Positions 53,342 to 54,162 of a stretch of 54,162 bases of DNA are shown here, piece by piece. Both the position numbers and the translations under genes were made by a program. The first letter of the stretch is position 1. Each line of letters starts with the position of its first letter. Location of the stretch: assembly GCA_002783405.1 (NCBI GenBank), contig PFGG01000043.1, positions 1-54,162 of the forward strand, read 5' to 3'. The notes under the pieces are model-generated. The model was not told the origin of the DNA. It saw only the letters and a list, made by a program, of their open reading frames with translations, and searched no databases. The DNA comes from a bacterium (Candidatus Blackallbacteria) CG13_big_fil_rev_8_21_14_2_50_49_14. Its GTDB lineage: Bacteria; Cyanobacteriota; Sericytochromatia; UBA7694.

Positions 53342-53962
53342 TTAGCCCTGCTCCTTAGTGTGTAAGTCATATTGAAAATAATGACCATAACAGCCTGCAC
53401 AGTAAGTGTGTGAGGTTTTTTCAGGCGTTTGGCGAACCCAGTCGCTGACCCAGTCCCAGCGCTCGGTGGCCTGCTGGTTTCGAACCCGTCTGCAGACGGC
53501 ACATTGGTGCAGAAGGCCGTTCGGATCCCGATACGCCTGGTGCAGGGGGCGATGAGCCTTGTCTTTATGTTTTTGTGATAAATGACTTGAATGGATGAGC
53601 AAAAGCCCTTCCCTTTTTCCCAAAGGATAAACAAATTGAATCAATTCTCGGCAGATTTCAGGGCTAGAGCATTCGTAGCTGTGCTGCCAGAGGGTTCCTG
53701 ATTCAAGGCAGGTCTGATAGTGACTTTGATAAAAGATCTTCAATTCTTTTGGTATGGCCTCAAAAATTGAACGACCCAGCCCCCAGGTTTCAGAAATCTG
53801 AGGTTCACCCTTGTTTTCTGCGGCAAATCTGAACCAACCGGGGTTCAGATAGGCCAAGCTGAAATCTGGCCACAGGCCATAGATCGTATTTTCGGTTGTG
53901 TTTAAACTCTGTTTCGGATGGAAGCGCAAGAGTCTGGCAAAGTGAGGGTCTAACTTTTCCAT
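53342..53962 (-). CDS. PAS-like protein with C-terminal double CxxC module
   Basis: The 206-residue protein has an N-terminal PAS-like domain (about 22-125) and a C-terminal zinc-ribbon-like module: CAVC (154-157) and CAGC (188-191) around RRVRNQQATERWDWVSDW. Similar CxxC tails follow PAS or receiver domains in several bacteria, where the second half often reads FSHGICPDC. The protein may sense redox, metal or a small ligand. It is translationally coupled to the UbiB-like kinase (one base between stop and start), which suggests it regulates or partners with that kinase. Confidence 0.75.
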   Translation of the reverse strand: MEKLDPHFARLLRFHPKQSLNTTENTIYGLWPDFSLAYLNPGWFRFAAENKGEPQISETWGLGRSIFEAIPKELKIFYQSHYQTCLESGTLWQHSYECSSPEICRELIQFVYPLGKREGLLLIHSSHLSQKHKDKAHRPLHQAYRDPNGLLHQCAVCRRVRNQQATERWDWVSDWVRQTPEKTSHTYCAGCYGHYFQYDLHTKEQG

Positions 53963-54024
53963 GATCGAACCTGAAAAACAAACTTGAATTTTATTGTATC
54001 AAAAGGGAAGGTGTAAAAGATACC

Positions 54025-54048
54025 TCGGATTTTTTATAAAAAATCCGA
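54025..54048. terminator. AT-rich palindromic terminator candidate
   Basis: CGGATTTTTT and AAAAAATCCG form a perfect stem over a TA centre. It lies about 60 bases upstream of the PAS/CxxC gene start, so it more likely ends transcription entering from the right side of the window, or separates it from the structured element at the end. Confidence 0.5.
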
Positions 54049-54109
54049 TTGAATCTCTTGCTGTTTTCTTAAACTTAATTTAATATGAATATTACGAACT
54101 CCGAGTGAG

Positions 54110-54162
54110 CTTAAACAAAGCGTCACGCAGGGCCGGGTGTAAGTCCCGGTCGGAAGTCCAAG
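54110..54162 (+). ncRNA. Start of a possible structured RNA, perhaps a group II intron, cut by the window end
   Basis: The last bases contain GCCGGGTGTAAGTCCCGGTC, a stem GCCGGG/CCCGGT around TGTAAGT, followed by CGGAAGTCC. The GGTG-AAGTCCC pattern is common near the 5' end of group II introns, and GTGAG at 54104-54108 could be a variant of the GTGYG intron start. Cobalamin and FMN riboswitches share a GGTG-A-TCC core, but their flanking signatures are not seen. Only 53 bases are available, so the class stays open. Confidence 0.3.

Noticed and set aside
53341-53634. Extra N-terminal 98 residues of the UbiB-like frame
   Set aside because: They run antisense-like in a shifted frame through the PAS/CxxC gene; family similarity starts at MDLSGLKRSL (53340).
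54110-54162. Cobalamin or FMN riboswitch
   Set aside because: Only the short GGTG-AA-TCC core fits; the CCCGC-ACTGT and ACCGGCGGT signatures are absent in what can be seen.
1-54162. CRISPR arrays, tRNA or rRNA genes, prophage genes
   Set aside because: No regularly spaced repeats, tRNA cloverleaf, rRNA core or phage structural genes were recognised on reading through.

Overview
The window is a chromosomal segment of a diderm bacterium, and it contains the replication origin region. LPS and outer-membrane genes (bamA, a Skp/OmpH-type chaperone, lpxD), many lipoproteins, a three-POTRA BamA with a Pro/Ser-rich N-terminus, and a BtpA protein point to a lineage near the Cyanobacteria, such as a non-photosynthetic sister group. 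This placement is inference, since no rRNA gene is visible. No photosynthesis genes, complete insertion sequence or CRISPR array were seen.

Layout. Positions 190-5473 hold pepA, a membrane protein, btpA, and a two-gene operon of a hydantoinase-like protein lacking several catalytic residues followed by a YkgJ-type cysteine-cluster protein. Positions 5676-9338 are accessory DNA. They contain a protein with four MshEN-like (possible c-di-GMP-binding) units joined through an internal lipobox to a C39-like cysteine peptidase, a serpin-like lipoprotein, an IS256-type transposase remnant fused to the 3' end of a lost second serpin, and an EPTP-repeat fragment. Positions 9641-13188 form the bamA-skp-lpxD envelope operon. 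Positions 13189-19042 are the origin locus: DnaA boxes between bamA and the dnaA 3' end, dnaA on the minus strand, and the divergent rpmH-rnpA-yidD-yidC-jag-mnmE operon.

Positions 19134-28711 carry a roadblock protein, a degenerate GGDEF protein, holB, three lipoproteins, a glycine-zipper membrane protein, an NRDE protein, a GH5 hydrolase without a signal peptide, and coaBC. Positions 28907-33902 are an AT-rich surface-polysaccharide island with two GT2 enzymes, one GT4 enzyme and a Wzx-like flippase. Next come allantoinase, a type IV pilin, a membrane protein and a CsgG-like/beta-barrel protein.

Positions 38076-43805 are the pyruvate dehydrogenase operon aceE-aceF-lpd, closed by a very strong hairpin. 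A sulfotransferase and phosphofructokinase follow on the minus strand. Positions 46659-51342 form a split phosphorelay: an HPt protein, a lone receiver and a 1286-residue kinase with seven PAS domains. The window ends with an ABM-domain protein, a UbiB/ABC1 kinase coupled to a PAS/zinc-ribbon protein, and the first bases of what may be a structured RNA such as a group II intron.

The least familiar elements are the MshEN-lipobox-C39 fusion and the decayed serpin/IS256 locus.
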